Assembly (NCBI RefSeq): GCF_014805625.2
Contig: NW_023998427.1
Location: 506,082-570,081, forward strand
DNA: 64,000 bases
DNA from: Glossina fuscipes
Taxonomy: Eukaryota; Arthropoda; Insecta; Diptera; Glossinidae
Direction: 5' to 3'
Below are positions 36,651-49,500 of this stretch, one piece after another; position 1 is the first letter of the stretch; each line of letters opens with the position of its first letter. Below the pieces are notes generated by a model that worked only from the letters and a program-made list of their open reading frames with translations, did not search any database and had not been told where the DNA came from. The position numbers were made by a program, and so were the translations under genes.

Positions 36651-36984
36651 GGCGAAAACGTATAAAAAGGTACAGTCATCAATTTGAGAATTTTTCTAAT
36701 ACCATTAAACTTTCAATTGACAATTCGTATTATCATCATGACAAAGAGGCTCTCCCGTGTTGCTAAGCTGATCAAATACAATTATTTAAAAATAATTCAA
36801 GGTTTCTAGCGATAGGCTGGCTGTATGGATAGATTTCTATCGAAAAATTTTCTCATCTATAGAAAATGATGTAAATTTTTATATTTTAATTCATAAGAAA
36901 AGAAAAAAAAAACTTTCATGTATGCATTATAATGAAACGGCTTTATATACCCCATCAGATGCATCCTGCCGCTGAACCCATTGA

Positions 36985-37190
36985 ATATAAGCAGTAAAAA
37001 TATTATAGTTGGGCAGGAACGACCACTCAATACCTACAGTCAAATGCAATCGTTCATTCATTTTCGTAACAATATACCAAAAATTGTACATTATTTCCAT
37101 GTAAAGGTATACATTTCGGGAAAGCATTTAGAGGGAGCCCGAAACATCTACTCACTTTTCATCAGAACCCTTATATGAAAAAGGGCCAAA
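36985..37190 (+). repeat. Fragment of dispersed repeat
   Basis: AAAATATTATAGTTGGGCAG, then GACCACTCAATACC, matches the left end of the copies at 10760 and 31420. The rest is too diverged to follow. Confidence 0.4.
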
Positions 37191-39433
37191 AAATATACAC
37201 ATATGGTTCAAATTTCATGCAGTTAGTTTTTACGTTACGTTGATTATCTGAAATATCTCCTTTACAATCAAGCAATGTTGGTCCCGGTCGTTTTCAGCTC
37301 TTGAGCCTTAATGAAAACGGAACATTATGAAATGTAGAAAAAAAAAATATGGAAAAAAACGTACTCTGCTGAGAAATATTCCTCAAACTATCGTATAATC
37401 GTTTTCTACAAACGAAGAAAGTAAGAAACTTGCGACCTCTACGCCTAAAAGACGATAACCAACAAAATGACTAAAAAAGAATTCAAATATATTCGCGAAT
37501 AGAAATTTGTTTTCCGAAATTAAGCTTACATATGTGTCCATTTTACCGGCCCTATTTCTGCTCGTCTTACTATGGTAAACGATACTTTGAACTTTCCCGC
37601 TGCACGGCCAATTATTTACTGCAACTATAAAGCCTGCAACTATAAATGTCAATGAAATATTAATAATTTGAGAATTTGATAGAAATTTGCAATGTCCCTT
37701 GATTAAATGATCGGCTTTAACAGGTTAAAAGTAAGGCTAAAAATAATGAAATAAAAAAACAAATTTTCTCAAATAGTCGGAAAAAACGAAAATAAAGCGT
37801 CTCGATCTAGTAACCTGTAGTCACTATGGGAGTGCTCCTCCGCGATGACGTAGAATATTTACCAGAGACAAAAAAGGAATAATTGTATTCGTATTGGTGG
37901 ATTCTTAAGCAATGCAGCCGTTTTGGTGGGGAAATATTTCTTTTCCTTTTAAAGACATATTCCCGACTTTATGGAAATCTGAATACCTGCATTTAGTCAT
38001 TGTTTGAAATCTTAGAAATATGAATGATCTTCCCTTGTTTTCAAACATAACGTTTCAAGTTCCTAAACTTTCCACTCTGTTAAGAATATGAAGTGAGTAC
38101 ACAATTAAAAAAAAAGAAAAAGGGCAGTGCTGTGCAGTGCAAGCTTTAACAAGAAATAGGTTTTTTTCGCTTTCCTTAAGAGATAAATAGACTGGCAATC
38201 TACGGGTGATCTACTATGAAATATCGTACCCTACTACAAAAACATGGCTCAATTCGTATAAGTGTCCAAAAGTCTTAAATCTCATGTTAAACCTTAAAAA
38301 TCGTCTTCAATGACGTTTGTTACGATTTTTAAGAATACCTGAAAGCTTATTCGTAGACCTTTCCTATTGATATATCTTTGATAAAAAGATGTGGCATCTC
38401 TATCGTATACCTTTTAAGGATAAGCCAAAATAACATATGTGTGTAATAAATTTCTTAACTGTTTATTTTTAATTTTTTTTTTTTTACCCTTTTGGAAAGT
38501 GCTGATATTAAACTTATGTGATAAACGAGCGTCCCGGCTTTGGCCTCTAACTGTATAATTATGTTGTGAGACAATATAAAATTCAAAATATATTTATGAA
38601 CAAGTAGGAAAACAGTTTTTCTATATCATCTTACGTCCTCCAAACCAGCGCTGCCACCCAACATGTTTAAGGATACTCTTCGCGAATCGTTTCTATCGCC
38701 ACGGCCAACTCTTTTTATGTATTAACTTTGAGATACGCTTGGTGGTTACAAGTACTTCCGACCGATGCAAACTTGACCTTATTAAATAACTCTTTGTTTG
38801 ATTTCAAATACTATTTTGATTATGTACAGCAATCCTGTTTCACTTTTCATTGTACGTTTTGTGCGAAATTAGTTGAACGAACGTCACAGCTAACCGAATT
38901 TCACGCTTATGAAGGCTACGCATAGGTCTCGTAGATATACATATAACTGGTTGCAACCAATGTTACAAACAATACAAAAATTATTATTAATCTCATCTTT
39001 CGTAGCGATGCGTCATAAAATGTTGAGCGCACATGAGAAAAATACAAAGAGAGTTAAATGGTTGTACATATATATGTGTGCGTGTGTCATTGTTGTGCCT
39101 GCATTTAAGCTTAAATACCTTGTAACTCGTTTCCATGAATAGTAAATTTTTTTTTGGAGAATAAAATCCCACTTCTGAGAGTAAAATTTATTTTCCCGTA
39201 CGTTCTCATGTGAATGCCCCATTGAACTTTTCTGAGAATTTCTAAGAGTACAATTTTTTTTAAATATATAATGAAAGATATAGATGAAATTTTATAAATT
39301 TAGTTTTAATGTGCGATTTCGCGGACGTGTAAAAAAATTATTATAATTAATTAATATTTATAAAACTCTTAATGCTTTTCCAGGTTGCCCTTAACGGTTC
39401 TTAAATATCAATTGAAAAAAAGTCTTTCTTGCA

Positions 39434-39439
39434 TATAAA
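39434..39439 (+). promoter_or_regulatory. Sptr: Possible TATA box of Sptr
   Basis: TATAAA in GCATATAAAGC lies 82 bases before the Sptr ATG. About 27 bases on is a weak initiator-like TTCAATA. This would leave a 5' UTR of about 55 bases. Confidence 0.35.
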
Positions 39440-39515
39440 GCAAACAACAGCAACAGGTTCAATAAGTTGTTTGAAAGAAAAAAAAAAAAAAAGATTTCCT
39501 AGATATTGAGAAATA

Positions 39516-40310
39516 ATGGTGTTGGAGTTAAATAAAAAAACCTACTTTTTAATTACTGGAGCATCACGTGGCATTGGCCGGACAATGGCCATTGAAATAG
39601 CAAAAAAATTGGATGCAGGCTCCGTAGTCGTGTTGCTAGCCCGTAACGAACACGATTTAAATGTCACAAAGAAAAGTATAGAAGACTCTGTCAAAGCCGA
39701 TATACTGGTGCAGACTTATGCGATCGATTTATCTAAAGCTACATGTGAAGATTTTAAGGAATTACTCAATGACTCGATACGAAAGGCTAACGCAACTATA
39801 ACGAATTTCGAGAGAGCATTTATCGTGCACAATGCCGGTACAGTTGGCGATGTATCGAAACGAGCTCGAGAAGTTGGTGATACGATCGCTTGGACCGACT
39901 ATTATCATACCAACATATTTAGTGCGATTGCTTTAAATGTTGAATTCTTTAAAATGTTTTCCAAAACTTCTAAATTGGTAGTGAATTTAAGTTCGAAATG
40001 CGGTGTTGAGCCATTTAAGTCCATGAGCTTCTACTGTTCGGGTAAAGCCGCACGGGAAATGTATTTTAAAGTTTTAGCCATGGAAGAGCTGAATGATACT
40101 TTGGTTTTGAATTATGCTCCGGGTGCTATTGATACAGCTATGACAGTTCAAGTCCAAAATGAAACTATGAACGATGAGCTACGCGATGCTTTTGCAAAGC
40201 AGCGTGCAGATCAAACAATGTTAACGACAGATCAAACTGTCGCGAAATTCCTACAAATTCTCCAAACACAAAATTTTAAATCCGGAGATCATGTTGATTA
40301 TTGGGACTAA
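39516..40310 (+). CDS. Sptr: Sepiapterin reductase
   Basis: Single-exon SDR of 264 residues, the normal family length. It reduces sepiapterin or 6-pyruvoyltetrahydropterin with NADPH, the last step to tetrahydrobiopterin, in the cytosol. That supplies the cofactor of aromatic amino acid hydroxylases and pteridine eye pigments. Visible hallmarks are TGASRGIGR (14-22), NAG (106-108), the catalytic Ser near 159-160, Y173-x3-K177 in YCSGKAAREMYF, and NYAPGAIDTAM (199-209) after the active site. The C-terminus ends HVDYWD as in other Sptr proteins. The ATG is preceded by a poly-A run and AAATA. It converges on Es2, with 211 bp between the two stop codons. A diverged sister gene lies 4.8 kb away in the opposite direction. 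Confidence 0.95.
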   Translation: MVLELNKKTYFLITGASRGIGRTMAIEIAKKLDAGSVVVLLARNEHDLNVTKKSIEDSVKADILVQTYAIDLSKATCEDFKELLNDSIRKANATITNFERAFIVHNAGTVGDVSKRAREVGDTIAWTDYYHTNIFSAIALNVEFFKMFSKTSKLVVNLSSKCGVEPFKSMSFYCSGKAAREMYFKVLAMEELNDTLVLNYAPGAIDTAMTVQVQNETMNDELRDAFAKQRADQTMLTTDQTVAKFLQILQTQNFKSGDHVDYWD

Positions 40311-40510
40311 TATACAAAAAAAAAAAAAAGAGAAAAATAATAATAATAAAATTAATATTAAAATAGACATTGTAAACGGTGCTTAGATAAAATAATGCGT
40401 ACGCTCTATAATTCCATTTTAAAGTAGTAACGTTCCACTATCTCTATTCATGAAATCTCTATATTTAATAGTGCATCTTTATATGAATATGAAAATCGAT
40501 AAATCGTATA

Positions 40511-40516
40511 AATAAA
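40511..40516 (+). terminator. Sptr: Possible distal polyadenylation signal of Sptr, next to the Es2 stop
   Basis: A plus-strand AATAAA lies only 6 bases from the Es2 stop codon (40522-40524). AATAAT and ATAAAA variants nearer the Sptr stop (about 40337-40350) could serve instead. If the distal site is used, the Sptr 3' UTR would reach into the Es2 coding region. Confidence 0.35.
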
Positions 40517-40521
40517 AATCA

Positions 40522-42091
40522 TCAGAAAAAATCTGCAGCCCGCAAACGTTTCGTAGGTATTTGTAGTAAATCATCGGTTAAGGTGGATTTTTCGGTATTT
40601 ATTTCTTTCTGAACAGTGCTGGTAGATGGTGATAACAATGGCGCGACTAACGAAGTGGGGAGTTTTTGGCCTGCACCAGAAGTGTTTGTTGATCTGCATC
40701 TTTTCTGCGAGGTTATTAAAGGTGAGGGCGTCGATACAACAGGCGTTCGCAAACCCAGTTTAGTTGTGGCTAAACGACGTGCGGCCGGCGACATGGAAGC
40801 GAGCCGTTCGATATTAGATCGTATAAATGGCGATGCAATATTACGCCGAGCCGTGTCCATGGCTTTTTGTTTTTGCGCCCTCATTTTCTCGCCAATTTTT
40901 TCAGCTAAAGCTAAGGCGATATTCTCTCGTCGTGACGTCTCATTGATTTTAAACGATGGCCCTGCATTAGAGCGTACTGGCGTATCTGAACCGTCCAAAC
41001 GGAAAGGTGTACCTTCAATTTCGCCCCAAGTCATTAAAGGAGAGAAAGCTTCGCCAGGCCTAGGCGATGGCGTTTGAACCAAGTCAAAACCTTTAACTGT
41101 AAGAGAATTTAAACAATCGCCTTTAACGCCGTCTTCATTGTCAATAATATTAGTTAATATTCGTGCCGAATTTTTGAGAATATCGTTGCTATCGTTGCTG
41201 CTATCGCGGAAAGGATTTTCGTTTAACCTTGTCGCCTGATGTTGGACAATTTGTTTTCGACTGGCCATGTCTATTCGTTCTTCTTTTGTTAGCTCAACTC
41301 CATCGGGGATATACATAATTGAATTTTTATTTTTATAAGCCCAGGTGTCAATTTTTCGCATGAGCGTACTTCGATCCTCTTCGAATTGATCTTCTATTGA
41401 AGGCAACATTAGAACTTTTGCCAATTTCTCAGCAGATATTTTTTCCTCATTATATAAGATAGCAAACTTTTGCTTCAGCTTTTGATCGGCAATCTCCATT
41501 ATTTCCTCAAAACTGTAATTATCTTCGCTAGTATAAGCTTGTAAAAAAGAATCTAATGAATGCTTATCAAATTGTGTTACTGTCTCTTCCTTATTGTTCG
41601 ATTTTGAATTTTTGAGAGTATCGTTAGCAGAAGGAATAGAGAGATTTGCAGCGCTTGCAGGAGTCTGTTGCGATAAGCTAGCTGGAGTTTCAAAGGTAGC
41701 GGGTGTGCTTTCTAAAGATGAGAAAAATTATGTTAATTACTGACTTTTAATATTTCACAATATCCTTACGTCTTGATCGTATTAATGGCTGTTTACCACT
41801 ATATTTTGCACGTATAGCTTCCATTTGTGCAAAATCGTTACGTTCCATCGCATCCAAATATTTATTTTGTGCTCTTAAACGTTCCAAATCCGGAAAAAAA
41901 TCTCTTTCTATAATTTTTGCCATTTCTTCAATATATTTGTCTTCGGTAAGAATTTTCAATTTTGGTTTTTTCCTTGCCACTAGTGAACATTCCAATGGTT
42001 TTGGCAATGGTTTTTTAAATTGATCTGTGACAATATCTCGAGATTTTAATTTGTTCAAAGCTTGTGAACCGGGAGCGTTAGAGTTGGACAT
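40522..42091 (-). CDS. Es2: ES2/DGCR14 spliceosome C-complex protein
   Basis: Two coding exons, 42091-41770 and 41711-40522, give 503 residues. The 58-bp intron (41712-41769) has donor GTAAGG and acceptor TTTAG, and the phase-1 join is in frame. An ATG at 41499 is internal, because the frame is open and homologous-looking upstream of it. It carries the Es2 family layout: an N-terminal KILTEDKYIEEMAKIIERDF block with the coiled segment FFPDLERLRAQNKYLDA after it, a middle acidic and Ser/Thr-rich part, then the ...SLMYIPDG-like KNSIMYIPDGVELTKEE stretch, a TPSPRPGEAFSPLMTWGEIE block and a C-terminal SPAARRLATTKLG region. ES2 is a nuclear protein of the spliceosomal C complex. Single-copy orthologues are found across animals. 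It converges with Sptr. Confidence 0.95.
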
Positions 42092-44584
42092 TTTACAAGT
42101 ATTTTTATAATTATATTAAGGAACAAAGCAAGAAGTTTAACAAAATATCAAAAAAATAAAAGAAAATGACTACAATCAGCTGATTGTGGCCAAATATATT
42201 CTGCAGGGTTGCATGTTTCGTTGATAGCAACACACACTACTAAACAGGTAAAATATATTCAAAAGCGTGAAACGCGTGGAAAGAAACAATTACTACTCAA
42301 GCTTCAACTCTGAACGAATTTGGAAAAATTTCAAAAATAATTTATCAGCGACAGACAATAACGTTCCTTTAAATTAACATTAAACTTGTAATACGTTTTT
42401 TAAATTATGCGCGCATCTGTGGGATTCCGTACATACAAGCAGAAAAACGGGGGCTGTAATTATAAATATAATAAAAAGAAAGTAATTGCCGTTTTATGGA
42501 ATTCTTTATTAATTTTACTTCCAGCTTTTTTTAAAGGCTAGCAGTTGTGGTCACAACCGCTATTGACTGTTACGCGCAAACACTGTCGTCAAAAAAAGAA
42601 TCAAATAATTAATTTGTAGAAATAGAATTGCACGTCATCCAAAGTTCTTTTTAAATCAAAGCTTCCACTTGTCTATCTTATTGACCCGGGAATATTATTA
42701 TGGATATTATGTCAATTGAAATTTTTCAGCAAAAGCTTTTTATGTTTTTTTGGATGGCATAGAATTCATTCTTGCTTGGAAGCATGACAAGACTTTTTTT
42801 TTCATGAGGTCCATTGTCTTGGTTGTATTGTTTTCTTAGAAAAAAAAAACTTTTAATTTCTAAGTAGAAACTGAAGCTGTTAACGGATAACCGGTCCATT
42901 TCTCAGAAAATTAGTTTAAATGATCGATTAAGTAATTGAAAATTTGCATAAAAAGATAATTATCGGTACGATAATATTTTAAATGGAAAATCGAAAAATT
43001 TTATTTCTTGAAATGGATGCGTACCTAACTTAAAAGTTTAAACGCGCGGTTTTTGAAAATAAATATGTCGAAATGGGAGGTGGCATAGCAATTGCCGTTC
43101 GTTTCTTCTGAATTTTTGACAATATCCATAAAACAATATTTTAATAGGAAGTGGATAATATTTTTCTCCCTGAACAGCAATGCAATGCGTGGACGAATTT
43201 TAGGGACATTCGTTTTGGGTGGTTCATAAACGATGTGGCTTTCTCCATATTTTGATCGAATTCTATTACTAAAAACTGGACAATTTACTGCAGTCTTCGA
43301 AATAGTGTGATAAAAAGTGAGAAGAGGAAGATGTTTTTACATGTATTTGGAGATTAGTCAATAATGCTGATGATTTTAGACCGATTACCATGTTTTTGAC
43401 CATATCGAATATTGTCGAACATCTCTTTAAGTATCAAGTTTTTCAGATTGCATCAGGATCGAGTATCTATGAATTTCAATATATATATATATATAACTAA
43501 TTGATTAAATCGTTGACTGAAACGCCAGAAGGAAACTGGTTAGATTGAAAATGATGCAGGTCATCTTCGTGATTACATATATAACTAGATGTACATAGTA
43601 ATATGGTTCGACCTTCTTGGGCACGTTTCAACGACCATCAGTAAACGGTTACTATACGAATGTATGTGGCTAAATCTCATGTTGCGTACTTAACGATCCG
43701 GTCCCTAATGATCCGCTGCGGATAGCACAACAATCAATAAGAAACGCGCACATACATCTGAATGCAACATTTATATTTAAGTCCAATTTTATGTTACAGA
43801 GCATATGTGCGGTATGTTTTCAGAATTATTGCTCTTTAGTATTTTTCATTTATTTTTTCACTCTTTTTTCTTTTGAAACATGTCATCAAGAGCATTAATA
43901 CTCAAATAGTTTTCATCACTTCTTCATAAAAAACACGATAGAGAAACTTTCATGTTTAACGCATGTAAGTGCATTAACAAATTATGCGTACATGAGTACA
44001 AAAGCAATTCACAATATATCCGGTAAGGAAGGGTATAAGCAATTTTGGAATTCGATTAAAGATTTTTGATCAAAAGAAATGAAAAATTCGATATTATAGA
44101 TTGGTTGTGATCAAGTCCCCAACTTGAAAAACCAGCTTGATTTTCTTCTCGCCATAAAATTTGAAGCCATATTGTAATTCATTTTGGGTAAAATAATTCA
44201 GCATACATTTTAAAAAGTAATGAGCTTAATGGCGGTTAAATAGTTGTTTAGCTTCAAAACTAAGTAAATTAAATTGTAAACTAATGCGCTCGGAATGTCA
44301 TAAAATTTTTGCTATGTTTCGTTTGAAGTTTGCTACAATCCAGAAATTCTATAGATCTCTTAACGTTGTTGTAACATATATGATAGATCGGAGACATATT
44401 GATTAATGGGATATATGCGAATAAACTTATTTTACATATCATTTACAAGCGACGATTAAATCATATAGAGAAACGAGTTGACTGCACGAGTCTCCTTTGG
44501 TCGATTTATGTTAATACATTGTCGTCACCAACCTGCGTATGTACAAGAGCTTTATTGTTTTCTTTTAAAATTGATATCTTGACG

Positions 44585-44710
44585 TTTGCACAGACAGAGA
44601 GAAGAAGATGCTTAGAACCGACATTAATTGTCTGAGGCTAAACTTTGCCGGGTTTCAAACGTTGTAATGAAATGAATATGCGCCCACTCTTCGATGATAA
44701 ATGTAAAAAC
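44585..44710 (+). repeat. Fragment of dispersed repeat, right end
   Basis: CAGACAGAGAGAAG (about 44591), GGTTTCAAACGTTGTAATGA (about 44651) and CTCTTCGATGATAAATGTAA match the right-end blocks of 15895-16540 (GCAAACGTTTTGACAAAATG, then CATCCTTCGATGATAGGTAT). Confidence 0.5.
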
Positions 44711-44822
44711 GAATCATTTTTTATTTGTCCGTCTGTCCGAAATTTAATTATCTTTATAATTTCGATGAAACGAACTGCAACGATGATTCATATTAAAAAT
44801 GTATATATGTATTGTATAATAT

Positions 44823-44922
44823 NNNNNNNNNNNNNNNNNNNNNNNNNNNNNNNNNNNNNNNNNNNNNNNNNNNNNNNNNNNNNNNNNNNNNNNNNNNNNN
44901 NNNNNNNNNNNNNNNNNNNNNN
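44823..44922. other. Assembly gap (exactly 100 N)
   Basis: A run of exactly 100 N is the usual placeholder for a gap of unknown length. It is flanked by ATATATGTATTGTATAATAT on the left and a CACACACAACAACAACA microsatellite on the right. Open frames crossing it are artefacts. Confidence 0.97.
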
Positions 44923-45889
44923 GAGCGCACACACACAACAACAACACGTTTCTTAAATGCTTTTATATGCATTATTTTCATATATATTTATCTGCACTAT
45001 TGAAAGTATTTTTAGTTTCTTTGCTTTCTCTATCAAATGATTAACCAGTGTATGTATGCCAAGAAATTGATAGGTTAACGGCTTTGGAATGGTATACACG
45101 TCAGCTTAAATTTCCATATGCATGCATTTTATGAAATTAGGGGGAAAAAAAACGTTATTTGTTTGAAAGAAAGGCTTCGTCTTACCTGTGCTCCTATCAA
45201 TTCGCCTATGGTCCTGAATACTAAGTTTCCGATCTACATCAAATATAGAGAGTTGTTTGTGAACGTATCAACCGCTTTGTTCAACTTTAACCTGCAAGCA
45301 AAAACTAAGCATTTTATGCTATATAACTTGTATAAATTTCATGATATCATTTTCATTGAATATATTGCGAAAAGAGACGCACCAAACATGTGAGATTACT
45401 CGGCCGCAAAATCTCGGAAAATTGACTCTTCTTTTCTTACGTTACAGTGAAACTTTCTGAATAGTCTGAGCTATTATTTGCCCTGCATTAACAAAGACCC
45501 AAAGACCCAAAACATTAACAGATGCCTTCGCTTGGTTTCATACATGGAAATCCGAAGTTTCGATTGAATATATATATATATATATATGTGTGTGAATGGG
45601 TCTACCGCGCTTAATAACGTAAAGTTGCTCTAATTTTTTTTTTTTTTAGTGTTTTATCACTTTGTTGTCTAACCTGGCTTAGGAGTGTTACGTTGGTAAA
45701 AGTGCGTAAAAGAATAGGAAATGCGTTAAAGAAAACATTCAGCCCGTATATATATATATATATAGTTTGTTGGAACATCTGATGCAGTTACGAACATAAA
45801 AAAACAAGTGAATAAGAGTCGACGATGGCTACCAAATTCGCATTCATTTCATATGATTCGCATTCGCTGTTGTGCAATTGTTGATGCAC

Positions 45890-46150
45890 ATATAAAATTG
45901 CTAACGCCTGCCTATATCTACATATGCGTTCATACACACGCTCTTTAATATGTATGATGGAATGTTTTGACAGTTTGTTGGTGTTTGTTTCATGCCCCAT
46001 AAAAATGCCACTTAACATTGTAGATGGTAGAATGGTTCGTTGCTCATTAAATTTACCACAAGCCTGCAACATGTTGTCTTCCATGCATGCAGTTGCAATT
46101 GATGTGCCACATGTCATACATAGCATAACAACTGTTGGATCGTTACGTAG
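45890..46150 (-). other. Stretch open on both strands, possible exon (unrecognised)
   Basis: On the minus strand a frame of about 85 codons (with MLCMTCGTSIATACMED and CGKFNEQRTILPS) follows a possible acceptor in CTATTGTAGTTAG near 46156. On the plus strand 45924-46160 is open too. Base composition is more balanced than its surroundings. No domain, start or donor could be settled, so this is listed only as a place where an exon or an old mobile-element piece may be. Confidence 0.2.
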
Positions 46151-46523
46151 GTGTTGCTAACTACAATAGAGATAAAAAAAATAAAAAATATTATATATTA
46201 TATTATAGCATAACATTTAAAGGCATTGCATTTTAGATTTCTAATATAAATAACATTGTAAACGTTGTTTGAAAATTTTAATTGTATACCCACGTAGAAA
46301 TGGAACGATTTGTAAAGATCCCTCAGCACTTGAACTTGAAATGAAACAAATAATTGCAATATGATGCAGCGAAACTCATAAACACGGATGATCAGAATTT
46401 GTCTTAAGTGTCAAGTGAAGATAAATATCAAATTTACATATACATTCACGCACTCTTTTTATTACATATACATACATATGTTTTCGTATATGATACATAC
46501 TTGTACTCAGACATTACTCATTG

Positions 46524-46566
46524 ATGGTGGAGGAGGAGGAAGAGGAGGAGTAGGAGGAGGAGGAAC
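46524..46566 (+). repeat. GGA-rich microsatellite
   Basis: A purine run of GGTGGAGGAGGAGGAAGAGG type, about 43 bases, with GG doublets close together. It could form a G-quadruplex or triplex in principle. Confidence 0.75.
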
Positions 46567-49500
46567 TATGTGAATATGAGTCTTTCGTCTAATCTATACA
46601 AACAAGATTTCTCAAATTTCAAAAGTGATTACTTTCACAGCCCAAAATAGATATCCATTGATATTGAAGTAAAAGCGAAAATCTTCTCAAGTGGTCGCAT
46701 ATGCGGATGTTTCATATACGTGTACATGATATGTTATATTCAATTGTTTATATACATTGGAAATTGTATAATGCGTCTCGAGCTAATCTAAATTAAATAT
46801 ATATATATATATAAACAATAATATTAGGTTGTCGGAATAAATGAAAAGCTTGACATTGAATCTCATTATTTGTGCAACTTTAGGGTCCATAAAGTCTGAT
46901 AACTGTATCTTGTCTTCGATGTATCTTTGACATGAATCGAATATATTATAGTCATATGATCTCTGATCTGAAAAAGTTAATTAAAAATATTTGAGCTACA
47001 ATTCAGTTCTCGCAAGGTAGACGCATAAAGAAATAAACAAATAGGCGAATATATGTGAGGATAAAATAGTCAAGAGCTAAGTCGTAGACTTTACGCATTT
47101 GGCATTTGAAAAGAGAATGAATTCATGAAATGAAATATGACGTACCGTTATCAAAATTCCTCCGACAACTTATCGTTTGTTTTTATGCTCAGTAAAAGGC
47201 GAATAAACATAATAAGGCGCCATATTGCCTAAATAGTTTGCTCACGCTTTACAAACAAAGTGTACATAGTAGTCTCGATGTGAAAATCTAAAAATAATTA
47301 AATATGCGTCATGACTTTTCTGACCACCCGATATCACGTATACTTTGGATTGAAATGTGACACGTTATCACTTGAATCTTTTTGACATTAGATGCCTGTG
47401 TATTGGTTTGCAATTGTGTGACACCGACACAACATTTTCAACTATTCTTGCTCATCTCAATGCGTAGACCTACCGCATGCTGTATAGATCACCTACATAA
47501 CTCCTTTACAATGAGATATGTTTGTCATGGAAAACTATAACTTTTCGATCAATTTTCTTTTTTTTTTATTTTTTTTATTTTTGTCCATTAATTTATTGAT
47601 TTATTTCTATTTAGTTATATGGTATAAGCTTTGCTTATTGAATCTAAAATGATCCTCAAACAATTCAAAATGAATTAAATTAAATAATACATTCACTCTT
47701 TATATCAGCAAATCAAAAATTGCGCAACAACACGATTTTCAGATATGTTATTTAAGCTATTTATCAATGCTAAGGTATACAATTAGAAGTTATTTGAAGG
47801 AAGTTATTGAAAGGAAGAAGGTAGACACAAACACCTACACACACAAATACACATATGCATGTGCATGTATATGTATTTGTGTGAACATATATACATTTGT
47901 TCCTTATAGAAAAACATTTTCACTTTTCATGTTTAACTTCCGTCGAACAGTAAACATAGGTAATGGTAATAGAAGTAGCAGTGGTATACATAGTCATATA
48001 CCTTCAGTTAAAGTGTTTGGCTTCCCTTTTCCCGGTTCTAATGAGCCGAATTGCAGCAACATAATGTGTCTTCAAATTCAATTTTGCCGAGTAAAAATTG
48101 GCATTCACCAATACACAATTATAATCTCTCTCTACAACAACAACACTCTAGCAGTTATCTTTGTTACATAAAATTTGCATAATGATGAAAATTAATAAAA
48201 AAAATCGTAATTGTATTATCCAATACTTGAGCAGTGGTGATACGAAGCAAAAACTCGGACTCGATTTTGAGCACTGCTCAAAAAACAAAAAGTATTGAGT
48301 TAAATCTAGATATCTTATGGTAGTCTTTTGAGGCTTTGTTCACACTGGGCATTCCAGTGAAAAGTGGTGCCAAAGTTTAGTCGTCGGAAGCATATTTCTA
48401 TATAGAAGACCAGATAGTGGGACAGAAGAGAACAGAGACACAGAGAGGGAGAGAGAGAACTTTTAGACGTCTTCGAGGCTTACTATGCGAAAAAGAGAAT
48501 TTTTATATTGTGTAAATCAATCAATCGATCTCCCTTAAAATGACACCTACTGTAGATGTGTCGGTAGATTGATAAGAACTGCACTGTACACTTAGTGGCT
48601 CTGAAGGCCGCTTCTCAGTTGATGTTCAATCTTTTAGAAAGGTGATGCGATTCCGTTCAAGTTTTGCTATACGATTGCTGTGGTTATCTAAGCTAAAGGA
48701 ACCTGTTGTTCGTATTATATGTTATGTGTATACATATACATATATATGTACATATATATATTTTTTTTAAGAGTAATCTTGTGATCTGTTTTTGTGGGCA
48801 CGGTGATGACCACGAAGGAGAAGAAATGGTATAACTATTCTTCAGAATATTTTTCCTTACCCTGAAAATATATTTTTTAGGCAAATTGTGCATTTTTTTC
48901 AAGTAACGTCTAAAGTGATATTTTGTAATTCCTTCAAGGTAATCATGTACAAAATGCTTCTGTGGGTGCAAACATTCATTTCATTGTCAAAAAACGACCT
49001 CCTTCTTGGCTTTTGCTTGATTAAAACGTTTTAAATTAAAGCAATAACTTTCGTTACGCTAATTTCGTTACAATGTTTTTTTTTTTTTGTTCTACCAGCT
49101 TGAATGTAATCAAGTAATGATATATTTTTTAGTATGCTAAAAACCTATTCAACATTTTTTCTAATTGCTTTAAAGCGCTACGATTATTGCGCAACTAAGG
49201 AATTGGATGCAGATCATGAGCCAAGTTAAGTTTCGAATATCGTTGTTTTATTCTTGAAAAAGTGAATTATTTAGTGATCAAAAATATCTATTTAACGTCG
49301 ACGTTGACCATGGTTTTGTGTTCCTTTCTTTATTCTTCGAAAAATAAATTATTTACTGACGAAAAATCTCTTCTTAACGTTGACTTTGTCTTTGAGAACT
49401 TAGGAAAAGTGCACGCACCAAGCGCACTTGTCTCTCTTTTTTCAAAGTTGACACACCAGTTGCTTGCTTGAGATGGTCTATCGATTTCAATTTCTGATCA

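Larger units (their letters stand above)
34678..39515. other. Intergenic region between the Sptr-like gene and Sptr
   Basis: The two related genes point away from each other across about 4.8 kb. The spacer holds a dispersed repeat (35545-35905), a 167-bp tandem duplication (36319-36650), another repeat fragment (36985-37190), AT-rich tracts and incidental frames. A GAGAGTA-core repeat occurs near 39175. No gene is recognised. Confidence 0.6.

Noticed and set aside
40616..41077. 153-codon plus-strand frame
   Set aside because: It is antisense to the Es2 coding exon and explained by its codon usage.
44645..45003. Open frames crossing the 100-N gap
   Set aside because: They consist mostly of unknown bases and are artefacts.
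47767..48171. 134-codon plus-strand frame
   Set aside because: It starts at a non-ATG codon, includes a microsatellite (ACACAAATACACATATGC type) that makes a Cys/Ile-rich stretch, and has no recognisable domain.
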